The notes under the pieces were generated by a model. The model was not told the origin of the DNA and ran no database searches. It saw only the letters and a list, made by a program, of their open reading frames with translations. This document shows, piece by piece, positions 9,048 through 17,607 of a stretch of DNA of 64,000 bases; the stretch's first letter is position 1, and the number at the start of each line of letters is the position of its first letter. The translations under genes and the position numbers were made by a program. The DNA is from Bryoerythrophyllum caledonicum. Lineage: Eukaryota > Streptophyta > Bryopsida > Pottiales > Pottiaceae. Location of the stretch: NCBI GenBank assembly GCA_963971425.1, contig OZ020517.1, positions 8,062,501 to 8,126,500 of the forward strand. The letters are read 5' to 3'.

Positions 9048-12000
9048 ATGGTGAGTACCCGGAGTCGGTATTACCGCTCTCCCTCACCAAACCACTCGGA
9101 GAGTGCTTCCACCACAGACTTTGGGCCAGGGTCGGATACCGACGAGGCTTTTGAGCCTGTTTCGGCGTTGCATACCGACCGTAGGCTTCGGGTCTGGAGT
9201 GTGGGCACGTTTGACGACATGGAGGACGATCACCGTGATGTCGTGCGAGATAGGTTCTCGGGACGGGCTGGGGGCATCTCCCTACCCGATTGGCGTCTCC
9301 GATTCCAAACTTGGATGAAGGAGAAGCGTCAGCGGACGCCGTCATTCAACGATTGGTACGCGTTCGAGCTTTTGCCCCAGCATTTGGAGCTGGAGGCACT
9401 TCAGACATATGGGAGGTGGACTACGCAGCACGAGGCAGAGTTGCGCCCGGTTGAGGAGTATTGGCGCCAGCGTGTGGAGTTGGTTACTGCACTCAAGGAG
9501 AGTGCGGTTGCCCAACTCTCGACTTCCACCGAGGAACCCAATGAAGAGGAGAGTTTCCTCGGTGAGGACTCCAAGGGCAAGGGTGTTGCCATTGTGGGCG
9601 AACGAGTTGGCATGAGGGCCATGTCTCGTTTGGCCGTAGCCACACGTGCGGCATTGGTGGCGGTTGGCAACCCGCCAGCCTTCGATCCTCTGGCGCAGTT
9701 CATGGCGCATTTGGAGGTGGACTACGGGAGGTTTCGGCGCGATCAGATGCACCGCATTCAGGACTTCCGCCGTGAGAAGGAAGACACGCCACGCACCATG
9801 TACACACGGTTGGCGCGGTTGGCGGCGGAGGCTGGTGATGTCTTCACGGAGCGCCAACTTGTGAAGATTTTTATCTCCAAGCTCGACAAGCGGATGGTAG
9901 AGTTGATCGGTCCGCATTTGCTCTTCCGGTACCACGGCAACGCGACCTTGGCTCAGGCGTTCGCCGAGGTGGAAGCGCTTGACCGGGCGTTGGGTGTGAG
10001 CGAGGCCACAGACTTGGTCACGTCGCTCATGGACACTCCGAAGTCCAAGAAGCTTGCTACGGCGACTAGTAGCTTGGCAGAAGCACAACCTGAAAAGGTT
10101 GTGCATTGTTGGGCTTGTGGAGAGGCCGGTCACACTAAGGGGGACCCCAATTGTCCGAAGAAGAAGGAGGCAGTGGCGAGGAAGGCCAAGCCCAAGACCG
10201 AGGCGGCCAAGCTTACGGAGAAGACTGGGGGCAAGGGAAAGAAGCTTGTGACATGCTCTCACTGTGGCAAGCCTGGCCACTGTGATGAGAACTGCTTTTC
10301 TCTTCACCCGGAGAAGTGCCCAGGATCTTCGGCTGTTGGATCGGATGCCGTGAAGTCACTTCAATCCGAATTGGCGGAGCTGAAGAAGCAGATGAGCGCG
10401 ATGGCTTCTTTGGGGCAAGTGGTAGACACACGGCCTGTGGTGACGGGTCAGGGCTCATCTTCAGCCTTAGATCGCTACTTGTATGGCGCTTCGGGGGAGG
10501 TGGTGGCAGCGGTTGCCACTCGTGCTCAGACCATTACACAGGCGGTGGCACTCTCTTCCACTATGCCGGGTAGTAGCGGTCGTTCACGCCATGCGGGTTT
10601 GCCGGACCACATTGGTCAGTCCCGGCTACCTCTTTCGTTCAGCATCGCGGATGCGGCTACTTCTACTGCCGCTCCCACTTCGATTTCGGTCCCACCGGTT
10701 TCTTCCAGTCCTGGAGATGTTGCACACACCTTGGCGTATAAGGTGTTGCAATTGCCGGTGTTTGCTGGTGTGGACTTTCTCACATCGGATTTTCAACCAT
10801 CCGGTGTATTCCACTTGGCGGGTAGTATGTTGGAAGGCAAGGTGCCCATTCCGTCATTGGAGGTGTCACAGGCAGTGACCGCTCCACCCACTGAGGAGGA
10901 TTTGGTGGCAATGCGGGCCAAGTTGGCGGCGGAGGCTATTTCCGCGTTTGAGGCCAATGCCACTTCCACACCTATCGAGCAGTCGTCCGGGGATCGGGCC
11001 TTGATCTCTGGAGTGGCTTATTTGTCTGACGTTGCAGCCCGATCGGCACGAGAGCGACGTAGTGTGCGTCCAGGGGTGGTACGGTTGGTGAATGACGATG
11101 GAGTCATGGTGGTAGGTCGTACGGATGGCAACTCCACTCGAGCTACCCCCCTACGCGTTATGTTGGATTCCGGGGCTCAGCCAGTGATGATTGGCAAGCA
11201 GCTAGCCCAGGATTTGGGCCTAGGTGCTTTGGACCTCGAGCCTTATCCATTCACGATTGTTACATCGGTTGGGGGCACGGAGAAGGCCATGGGCTACACC
11301 CGACATCCGTTGCAGTTGATGTTTGGCGTGGGATCTGGTCCATTGTTCTCCCATGTCTCCCTTCAGTGCGCTGTTACTGGCGCCACCAACTACGATATTT
11401 TGGTGGGCCAGCAGGCACTATATCTACTTGGATTTGGGGTGGATAACTGGACGGAGGAGGCCTGGATTAGGCCAGGGTGGTCTGCCGGTGATGGCAGGAA
11501 GGAGCTCATCCCCGTAGTCTTCGCAGCTAGCGCGGTGACTTCGACGACAGACGCTATGTTTGGGTGTAGTGCTCTGGCATCAGACTTGCCGTCTGCTTCT
11601 TCACTTTTGGAGGAGACATATGCATTTATGTCTGTGGTGGAGGATTCACGCGAGCACCCACCATTGGCGATCCCTGCCCGTCATTGCAAGGATCCGCTTC
11701 CGCCGTGGGGGACACCGTTGGAGCTCGCTTGTCGTAGTGGAGAGATCGTGGATGCTCTTGATGCTCCACTGCCTTCAGTGGACTCTTCCACTCTGTTGTT
11801 GGCTCGTACTATTCAGTGGCGACCACCGGATGAGGGTATTACCCTTGTGGAGTTATTTGCCGGTATCGGTACGGGGCTCGCGGCTGTGTTGGAGGCCGGG
11901 CTCAAGGTACGACGGTATATCCACGTGGATAGTGGCTTTGCAGCCAACCGTGCCGCTCACCATCACATTCAGCGTCTTCTGGCGTTGTATCCAGAGCAGT

Positions 12001-12926
12001 TACCATCTTCTGCGATTCGAGGGTGTTTTGGCAAGTTACCACGTGATGTGACGTTGATCAGTGAGGATGATCTTCGCCGGTTAGGTCACGTGGACTTGGT
12101 GATTGCCGGATGGCCTTGCCAAGGCCATTCACGGGCGGGAAGTGGACGTGGCTTGGACGATCCACGGTCGGGTCTCTTTGCGGATTTGCTCAGACTCGTC
12201 CAGTGGTGGATTACCCACCAATCGACACCACCGGGGTACATTTTTGAGAATGTACCCCCATTGGGGGATACACGGACGAAAGTGCGTGAGGATGGGGCGT
12301 ACATCCATCACCTTCTTGGTCCCCCTACGTTTGTTGATGCCGCAGCGTTGGGATCTTACGCCCATCGGCCACGTTGGATTTGGACCAACATGGCATCATC
12401 CACGACGCTCACTTCTGCACTTGCTCAAGTGCAACGGCCCGTGCGCCGTGAGGTCGATGACATTTTAGACGACCACCGTGTTTCCACGGAGGTTACGAAG
12501 GATGATGAGCCACCATTGGCGGTGGTCAACCGCGTTGGTTTCACTCGGGGGGCATTTCCCACTTTGATGTGCTATCTAGGTTCTTTTGCCTTCAGGTCAC
12601 GCGGTTCGGGCATGGTTTGGGATTCTTCTTCCCAAACTTTCGAGGAGTCTTCTGCCGATGAGAGGGAGCGGGCGATGGGCTTTTTGACAGGCACCACCGC
12701 TGCACCGGATATCTCTGAGGGCCAACGCCGTTATTTGTTGGGTCAAGCCATTGATCTCAACACCCTTGTTTGGATATGTGGCCTCTGTTTCGCCGCTCAA
12801 CGCCGTTCGAGTGACCATCCACGCGTGCTGGGGGGCAGACTCTCATGGTCAGGGGGCAGCGGTGCCACATCTCACAGAGATCGAAGAAGCGGAGTTGCTT
12901 TTTCGATTGAAGAGACATGCAGCTGA
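9048..12926 (+). CDS. Gag - aspartic protease - C5 cytosine DNA methyltransferase polyprotein
   Basis: The first ATG of the frame is at 9048. Residues ~60-330 are gag-like, with a capsid-type helical region around PPAFDPLAQFMAHLE. Two zinc knuckles follow: C354/C357/H362/C369 (spacing CX2CX4HX6C) and C403/C406/H411/C416 (classic CX2CX4HX4C). A retroviral-type protease has D707-S-G-A and a later NYDILVGQ strand. Residues ~930-1245 are a complete cytosine-5 methyltransferase: motif I LFAGIGTG (936-943), motif IV PCQ with catalytic C1024, motif VI ENV (1067-1069), motif VIII HRPRW (1106-1110), motif X LLGQ (1230-1233). The ERERAMGF...RRYLLGQ C-terminus recalls Dnmt3/DRM-type enzymes. No catalytic residue is missing. 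The reading frame ends early at 12926 because of a 22-bp insertion near 12835 relative to copy 2; the ancestral frame continued to the TAG at 13087. Confidence 0.92.
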   Translation: MVSTRSRYYRSPSPNHSESASTTDFGPGSDTDEAFEPVSALHTDRRLRVWSVGTFDDMEDDHRDVVRDRFSGRAGGISLPDWRLRFQTWMKEKRQRTPSFNDWYAFELLPQHLELEALQTYGRWTTQHEAELRPVEEYWRQRVELVTALKESAVAQLSTSTEEPNEEESFLGEDSKGKGVAIVGERVGMRAMSRLAVATRAALVAVGNPPAFDPLAQFMAHLEVDYGRFRRDQMHRIQDFRREKEDTPRTMYTRLARLAAEAGDVFTERQLVKIFISKLDKRMVELIGPHLLFRYHGNATLAQAFAEVEALDRALGVSEATDLVTSLMDTPKSKKLATATSSLAEAQPEKVVHCWACGEAGHTKGDPNCPKKKEAVARKAKPKTEAAKLTEKTGGKGKKLVTCSHCGKPGHCDENCFSLHPEKCPGSSAVGSDAVKSLQSELAELKKQMSAMASLGQVVDTRPVVTGQGSSSALDRYLYGASGEVVAAVATRAQTITQAVALSSTMPGSSGRSRHAGLPDHIGQSRLPLSFSIADAATSTAAPTSISVPPVSSSPGDVAHTLAYKVLQLPVFAGVDFLTSDFQPSGVFHLAGSMLEGKVPIPSLEVSQAVTAPPTEEDLVAMRAKLAAEAISAFEANATSTPIEQSSGDRALISGVAYLSDVAARSARERRSVRPGVVRLVNDDGVMVVGRTDGNSTRATPLRVMLDSGAQPVMIGKQLAQDLGLGALDLEPYPFTIVTSVGGTEKAMGYTRHPLQLMFGVGSGPLFSHVSLQCAVTGATNYDILVGQQALYLLGFGVDNWTEEAWIRPGWSAGDGRKELIPVVFAASAVTSTTDAMFGCSALASDLPSASSLLEETYAFMSVVEDSREHPPLAIPARHCKDPLPPWGTPLELACRSGEIVDALDAPLPSVDSSTLLLARTIQWRPPDEGITLVELFAGIGTGLAAVLEAGLKVRRYIHVDSGFAANRAAHHHIQRLLALYPEQLPSSAIRGCFGKLPRDVTLISEDDLRRLGHVDLVIAGWPCQGHSRAGSGRGLDDPRSGLFADLLRLVQWWITHQSTPPGYIFENVPPLGDTRTKVREDGAYIHHLLGPPTFVDAAALGSYAHRPRWIWTNMASSTTLTSALAQVQRPVRREVDDILDDHRVSTEVTKDDEPPLAVVNRVGFTRGAFPTLMCYLGSFAFRSRGSGMVWDSSSQTFEESSADERERAMGFLTGTTAAPDISEGQRRYLLGQAIDLNTLVWICGLCFAAQRRSSDHPRVLGGRLSWSGGSGATSHRDRRSGVAFSIEETCS

Positions 12927-13089
12927 GGAGCTTCGTGCTCAGCGTGTCTTTGCAGCCTTGGCAGAGGACTTTGGCCATGAGGATGCTCGAGATATCTTTT
13001 CCCAGTTTTATCATCATGACACGGGATTTTCTGTAGATTCTGTGAGTGAGGGGTCTGGGGGCATTAATGCCCTCTCTGCTACCAAGTAG
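12840..13089 (+). CDS. C-terminal linker of the Gag-Pro-methyltransferase ORF, frame-displaced
   Basis: In a second frame (+1 relative to the methyltransferase) the stretch beginning AAVPHLTEIEEAEL runs to a TAG at 13087-13089. Copy 2 keeps recognisable parts of this segment (ELRAQRVIAALAEDF..., HHDTGF...). There it belongs to the same frame as the methyltransferase until its own insertion. It is acidic and Glu/Ala-rich, with no domain I recognise, and probably links methyltransferase to RT after readthrough. Confidence 0.65.
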
Positions 13090-13095
13090 CAATCA
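13087..13095 (+). promoter_or_regulatory. Stop-codon readthrough site TAG-CAA-TCA
   Basis: The stop separating the Gag-side ORF from RT is followed by CAA TCA, which fits the tobamovirus-type readthrough consensus UAG-CAR-YYA. RT continues in the same frame. Copy 2 has the same AAG-TAG-CAA-TCA at the equivalent place (minus strand, near 62300) although much around it has decayed. Efficiency is unknown. Confidence 0.7.
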
Positions 13096-16071
13096 CTGGC
13101 CGTGCCGGTACGCGGTGAGTCTTCTACGGTGGAGAAAGAGACCACGGAGTTTGATGATTGGCCTTTGGATTTGGGGCCACATCTTACCGGTGCCGAGGCA
13201 CGAAGGGTACGAGCGTTTATACATTCGTATCGTGGTTGTTTTGCCTTTAGTCTCCATGATTTGGAGGGCTATAGAGGCAAACCGATTCACATTCAATTGG
13301 AGGACGACCACCCGATCTTTCGACGACCTTACAAGCTCAGTCTCTCTGAGAAAGTTGGGGTTCAAACTCGTTGTCAGGAGTTGTTGGACGCCAGCTTGAT
13401 TGAGCTCTCCAACGGCGAGTACGCTTGTGCCACGGTGATGCCATCGAAGAAGGACATCTTTGGCAACTGGACGGAGAAGCGGATGTGTGGGGATTATAGG
13501 CCGGTCAATCGTAAGACCAAGTCGGATCGGTATCCCATGCCCACGCCAGAGGAGTTGTTTGATGCGGTGGGACACGCCAGAGTATTTAGTACTCTGGATT
13601 TACGGTCCGGTTACCACCAGTTACCATTGATGGTGGAAGACCGGGTGAAGACCGCGTTCTAGGGAGTTGATCTGCATGGGAGAGATCAGCTCTACCATTG
13701 GAAGTTTCTTCCATTTGGCCTCAAGAACGCACCCGCTGAGTTTCAGAGGGTGATGGACTGGGTGTTGACCGGTTTACCGTTTGCCCGATGCTATATTGAT
13801 GATGTTATCATTTTTAGTAGCAGCCCACAGGAGCATGTGAGGCATCTTCAGGCGGTGTTTGAGAGGTTACGGCAGTGGGGATTGCGCTTGCACCATGGTA
13901 AGTGCAAGTTCTTCCACGATCGGTTGCCATATTTGAGACATATGATTGTTCCAGGAGGTCTTGGCGTGCAGCAGGCGAAGGTTGACGCGCTGCAGAAGAT
14001 CCCAGCCCCAATCGACGTGTCACGGCTCAGAGCTTTTTTTGGCCTTGCAAATTACTATCGCCGGTTTGTCAAGAACTTCAGCTTGATTGCCAAGCCGTTG
14101 ACTATTCTCACGGGGAAGGATCAGCCATGGACTTGGGGACGGGAGCAGCAGCAGGCGTTTGCTACTTTGAAGCTGAAGCTCGGTTCAGCGCCTGTACTGC
14201 GGCGTCCAGATGCTACACGGCCTTTCCACTTGCACACAGATTGGAGTGCAGTAGGATTGGGAGCCGTGTTGACTCAAAAGGATGATGAGGGACGGGAGTA
14301 CGTTGTGGCGTTTGCTTCTAGGAGCAACAACAACGCGGAGTCCAACTATTCGTCCTATGAGGGGGAAGCCTTGGCCGCGGTTTGGGCCATAGCTCATTTT
14401 AGGCCCTACTTGTATGGGCAGCGTTTTACCTTAGTGACCGACCACCAGCCTTTGAAGTGGCTCATGGAGTCTGACAAGCTTACTGGCAAGTTCGCCAGGT
14501 GGGCTCTGTTGCTCCAGGAGTATGATTTTGAGGTGGTACACCGGGCGGGCATCACGAACTTGGATGCGGATGGTCTATCTCGCAATCCAAGTCCATCGGA
14601 GGAGGATTTGACTGGTGCCAGGTGGCATGGGGACTGTGACAGAGAGTCAGTCCCGGGGTGGCATGCAACAGCCTACCTCACATTGATGTCTGGATCCACA
14701 TCGACGTTGCCTGACATGGCAGCGGATGAGGAACCGGACAAGGCCCAGGTTGTTAGCGACGTGTGGGAAGACGTTCCAGTCTTGCACAAGCTGCAACATG
14801 GCACACTTCCGCCCGCTCTTTCGGCCATGGAGCGCGATCGAGTTGGACACCGGACTGTGAGGTTCCGTTGGGAGAACGGCCTTCTATTTCGGTTGTGGCC
14901 GGATGGAACTAGGCACATAGTTCCTAGACCGGATCAGAGGGCTTCGTTGGTACGGCAGGTACACGAAGACCTTGGTCATTTTGGCGTCCGGCGGACTCAT
15001 TCGATGTTGCGCAGTCAATATTGGTGGACCGGCATGTATCAGCACGTTGCCACGTACGTTTCACGGTGTGAAGTCTGTGATCGGGTCAGATCCAGCTTCA
15101 ACACCTTGTCACCACAGTTGCAGCCTTTGCCCATCATGGGTTTGGGCTACCGTTGGTCTCTGGATTTTGCCGGGCCACTTGTTGTCACCCCACGTGGAGC
15201 CAAGTACGTGTTGGTGATGGTGGAGCACTTCAGCAAGTGGATTGAGCTTGTGGCACTACCACAGAACTCCTCGGAGTTGGCGGCCATGGCATTCCTTGAC
15301 CGGGTGCTCGCTCGTTTTGGAGCCCCAACTAAGGTGTTGACTGACCAAGGGCGTGAGTTCCTTGGTGCTTTCAAGGCTTTGTGCACCAAGGCTTTGATTG
15401 ACCACCGTACCACTTCTCGGGATCATCCGGAAGCAGACGGTTTGGCGGAGCGTGTGGTTCAGACCGTCAAGCGTGGACTACGGAAGTATGGATTACTTCA
15501 GGGTGGCCACTGTGATTGGAATCTGATGATACCATGGATCGCCATGGAATACCGGTTTAGCCGGCAGGCCTCTTTGGCCGCTTTCAGTCCGTATCAGTTG
15601 TTGTACGGACGGGAGCCGATTCTACCCAGTTCTGTACGGGAAAAGTTGGCCCCAGTTGTGGACTTGGATGATCTAGAGGTCTGGATCCAGTGTCTGCGTG
15701 ACCGAGTGGAGTTCTTCAAGCGGGCCATGCCAATGGCCATGGAGAATTTATCCATCGCTCAGCACCGCGACACATTACGGTACGCTCGCATTCGTAGTGG
15801 CGCTTATCGATCTCAGTTGCGGCGTTTCTCCACTGGAGATTACGTTTATTTGCAACGTGAGGCGCCTACGACGTTAGACGTCAAGGCCGGGCGCACCATT
15901 CTTCGTGTGAAGGATGTGTTGCCCAGTGGCATCTTGTTGCTGGAAGGCAAAAATGGCCGGGAGTGTCGGGAGCACTCCAAAAACTGCGCGCCCTGCCATT
16001 TGCCCATTGATGGCTCCGTGCATCCTGAGTTGGCCGTTGTGCCACAGGGTCTTCCGTGTTATGTGTGGTGA
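13090..16071 (+). pseudogene. Pol: reverse transcriptase, RNase H, integrase (one nonsense mutation)
   Basis: The frame is open from 13090 to 16071 except for a TAG at 13660-13662 that replaces a Trp expected in the conserved KTAFWG-type RT motif. RT carries LDLRSGYHQ, FGLKNAPAEFQ and YIDD. The connection FFGLANYYRRFV and RNase H (HTDWS, YEGEALA, VTDHQPLKWL) follow. The integrase has an HHCC zinc motif (HEDLGHFG...CEVC), then D, D and E in LDFAGP, LTDQGREF and HPEADGLAE. The C-terminal part lacks a chromodomain and runs into a Cys-rich PHD region. The frame terminates at TGA 16069-16071 because 2 bp were lost relative to copy 2. Confidence 0.9.
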
Positions 16072-16231
16072 GAAGAAGGGTGCGGCTACTATGTTGCTTT
16101 GTGACCATTGCCAGCGTGGTTGGCATATGGCTTGCTTGACGCCGCCTCTTTCTACTCTACCGTCTGGGGATTGGACTTGCCCTCGTTGTTGGAGGTCTTC
16201 GAGTCACGTTTCACCCGATGAAACGGCTTGA
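16057..16231 (+). CDS. PHD zinc finger at the C-terminus of Pol (frame-displaced)
   Basis: The Cys codon at 16057 lies in the integrase frame; the rest is read one frame over. Together they give a C4-H-C3 set: CxxC, then CDHC, WHxxC (GWHMAC), and a final CPRC with the usual Trp two residues before it (DWTCPRC). In copy 2 the finger follows the integrase tail in one uninterrupted frame (60129-60000, minus), showing that the 2-bp loss in copy 1 is secondary. PHD fingers typically read histone H3 tails. Here it occupies the position where chromoviruses carry a chromodomain. The target histone mark cannot be predicted. Confidence 0.82.
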
Positions 16232-16535
16232 ATTCCTCATAGCCTTGTCATTGTGTGGTGCGTTGCCATCCAGTTGGAGTTCCTGGTTTCGGTTCAGGGA
16301 TAGGCAACGTGGAGATTGACCAAGGGATTGGCAACAAAATTGCCGAAGGCGATTAAAGATGGGGCTCACATTGCACCCGACCTACCATCTCTTTGTTACT
16401 TCTTCATATGCTTATTGATTCGACGACGGCGACATCTTTGGCTGGATGCGTACAGTTGTTGCAGCGACATCACCGTAGCGTTTAGTCTTATCAGTGTTGT
16501 TTGGTCCTAGCTGGATAGAGGGTCTCTTTATCCGC
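16232..16535 (+). other. 3' untranslated region of the retroelement
   Basis: About 300 bp between the PHD stop and the polypurine tract. No ORF or motif recognised. Confidence 0.5.
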
Positions 16536-16546
16536 TAGGGGGGGCA
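16536..16546 (+). promoter_or_regulatory. Polypurine tract
   Basis: TAGGGGGGGCA directly precedes block B1, the expected place for the plus-strand primer next to the 3' repeat. In copy 2 the same place reads a weaker CTTGGGGCA. Confidence 0.6.
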
Positions 16547-16652
16547 CTTGAGGGTGTATTACGTATACTTGTTTTAGTGTATGTTTTTCGTTTATTTGAT
16601 GTTGGTTAGGACTCTCGATCTGTTGTGGTTATCGATCTTTCTTTACACGACA
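16547..16652 (+). repeat. Terminal block B1
   Basis: 106 bp from CTTGAGGGTG to ACACGACA, followed by the 2-nt spacer GC and then A2. It is repeated as B2 (17013-17118). The two copies differ at two sites, both CpG in B1 and TpG/CpA in B2. Confidence 0.88.
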
Positions 16653-16654
16653 GC

Positions 16655-17012
16655 TGTCACGGGACGTGGCATCGAGGGTCTCTCCGTATCGTAGATTTTA
16701 GCGTAGATTAGTTTGTTACTAATCTACGTGTGTTTAGGAACGAACGGCGGCGCACCGCTTTCATCCGTGGATGATTTTCATCCACTTAGGGTTGTATGCG
16801 TGTGCGTATAGCGCCGCACACGTCCTTGACTTGACGTCTTTGTCAAGTCAAGCTTTGTGAGTAAGGTTAGAGAGTGATTAGTGAGTTCTTTGCTTGTAAG
16901 TGATGGTTTATCATTAGTGAAAGCTCCGCATTCTCTACTTTAGTTGCACTCGTTGATTCTCCCCTTGTGGAGTGCGTGTCGCTTGACTTCTTGTGGAAAA
17001 CACATGTGATTC
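16655..17012 (+). repeat. Terminal block A2
   Basis: 358 bp, about 98% like A1. It is preceded by B1 plus GC and followed directly by B2. The junction reads GACA-GC-TGTC, a perfect palindrome. Confidence 0.9.
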
Positions 17013-17118
17013 CTTGAGGGTGTATTACATATACTTGTTTTAGTGTATGTTTTTCGTTTATTTGATGTTGGTTAGGACTCTCGATCTGTTGTGGTTATCG
17101 ATCTTTCTTTACATGACA
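17013..17118 (+). repeat. Terminal block B2 (3' end of element)
   Basis: 106 bp ending ACATGACA, directly followed by the TGAA target duplication. Block A1 at the 5' end has no B in front of it, so B2 is an extra copy relative to a normal LTR layout. Confidence 0.88.
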
Positions 17119-17290
17119 TGAAATCTAAATTGGGCCAAGAATTGGGCCTCCATTCTCGGTGCACCCAATTTAGCAAAGCTTGGGCCATGTTAAATCATGT
17201 TTTTCTGGAATAAATTTTTTTGACTACCAAATTGGCGCAGCCTCTTGGTGTAAAGAAGTTGGGGCCAACTTAAGCCTTCCGGCTAGTCAT
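17119..17290. mobile_element. Right half of the MITE interrupted by the retroelement
   Basis: Contains TTGGCGCAGCCTCTTGGTGT and AAAGAAGTTGGGGCCAACTT, an inverted, diverged counterpart of 6875-6915. Confidence 0.35.
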
Positions 17291-17369
17291 AAGTGATGAT
17301 TGGATGATAATTGCAGTCAAAGTAAAAAAAATTGTCCCTCAAGGGGACACTTGGTCTTTTAGGGGTTAA

Positions 17370-17603
17370 TCGCTAAAGGACCAAACGTACCTACGCGGTA
17401 CAAGTCATTCCACTTTGACTACAATTATGTTTCTATATGTACGGTCGAGTTTCACAAAAAACTTACCACATCATTTCATATAAGCTTAGAAGAGGATCCT
17501 ATGGTTGCATTCTCAAAAGGATCCTATGGTTGCATCATTTCATGTTGGTAGTTTTAAATCAATGGAGTAGAGATTCCTCTAAAATCCCTTGGCCATATAG
17601 GGG
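17370..17603. mobile_element. Short TTAA-flanked MITE
   Basis: 234 bp between TTAA at 17366-17369 and 17604-17607. Ends read TCGCTAAAGGACCAA and TTGGCCATATAGGGG. On both sides it abuts further family ends (CTTGGTCTTTTAGGGG to the left, TCCCTAAAGGACTTGG to the right), so several TTAA elements sit back to back. Confidence 0.5.
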
Positions 17604-17607
17604 TTAA

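Larger units (their letters stand above)
7165..17118 (+). mobile_element. Ty3/gypsy-type retrotransposon with DNA methyltransferase and PHD finger
   Basis: About 9.95 kb bounded by TGAA direct repeats (7161-7164 and 17119-17122), with terminal TGTC...GACA. Order: A1 (7165-7522), putative self-complementary primer site (7523-7535), leader, gag, aspartic protease, C5 methyltransferase, TAG readthrough site, RT, RNase H, integrase, PHD finger, polypurine tract, B1, A2, B2. The domain order PR-RT-RH-IN is that of Ty3/gypsy. The methyltransferase and PHD are additions, and the A...B-A-B end arrangement is not the normal LTR-internal-LTR. A1 and A2 differ at about 7 of 358 positions and B1/B2 at 2 of 106, so the insertion is fairly recent. 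Three lesions disable this copy: a 22-bp insertion near 12835, an in-frame TAG at 13660, and a 2-bp loss near 16063. Confidence 0.9.

Noticed and set aside
15900-16231. Chromodomain at the integrase C-terminus
   Set aside because: No aromatic-cage chromodomain pattern; the Cys/His spacing is that of a PHD finger.
7165-17118. Classification as a DIRS/Ngaro element because of the split repeats
   Set aside because: The pol encodes an HHCC-DDE integrase and no tyrosine recombinase, and a target duplication is present.
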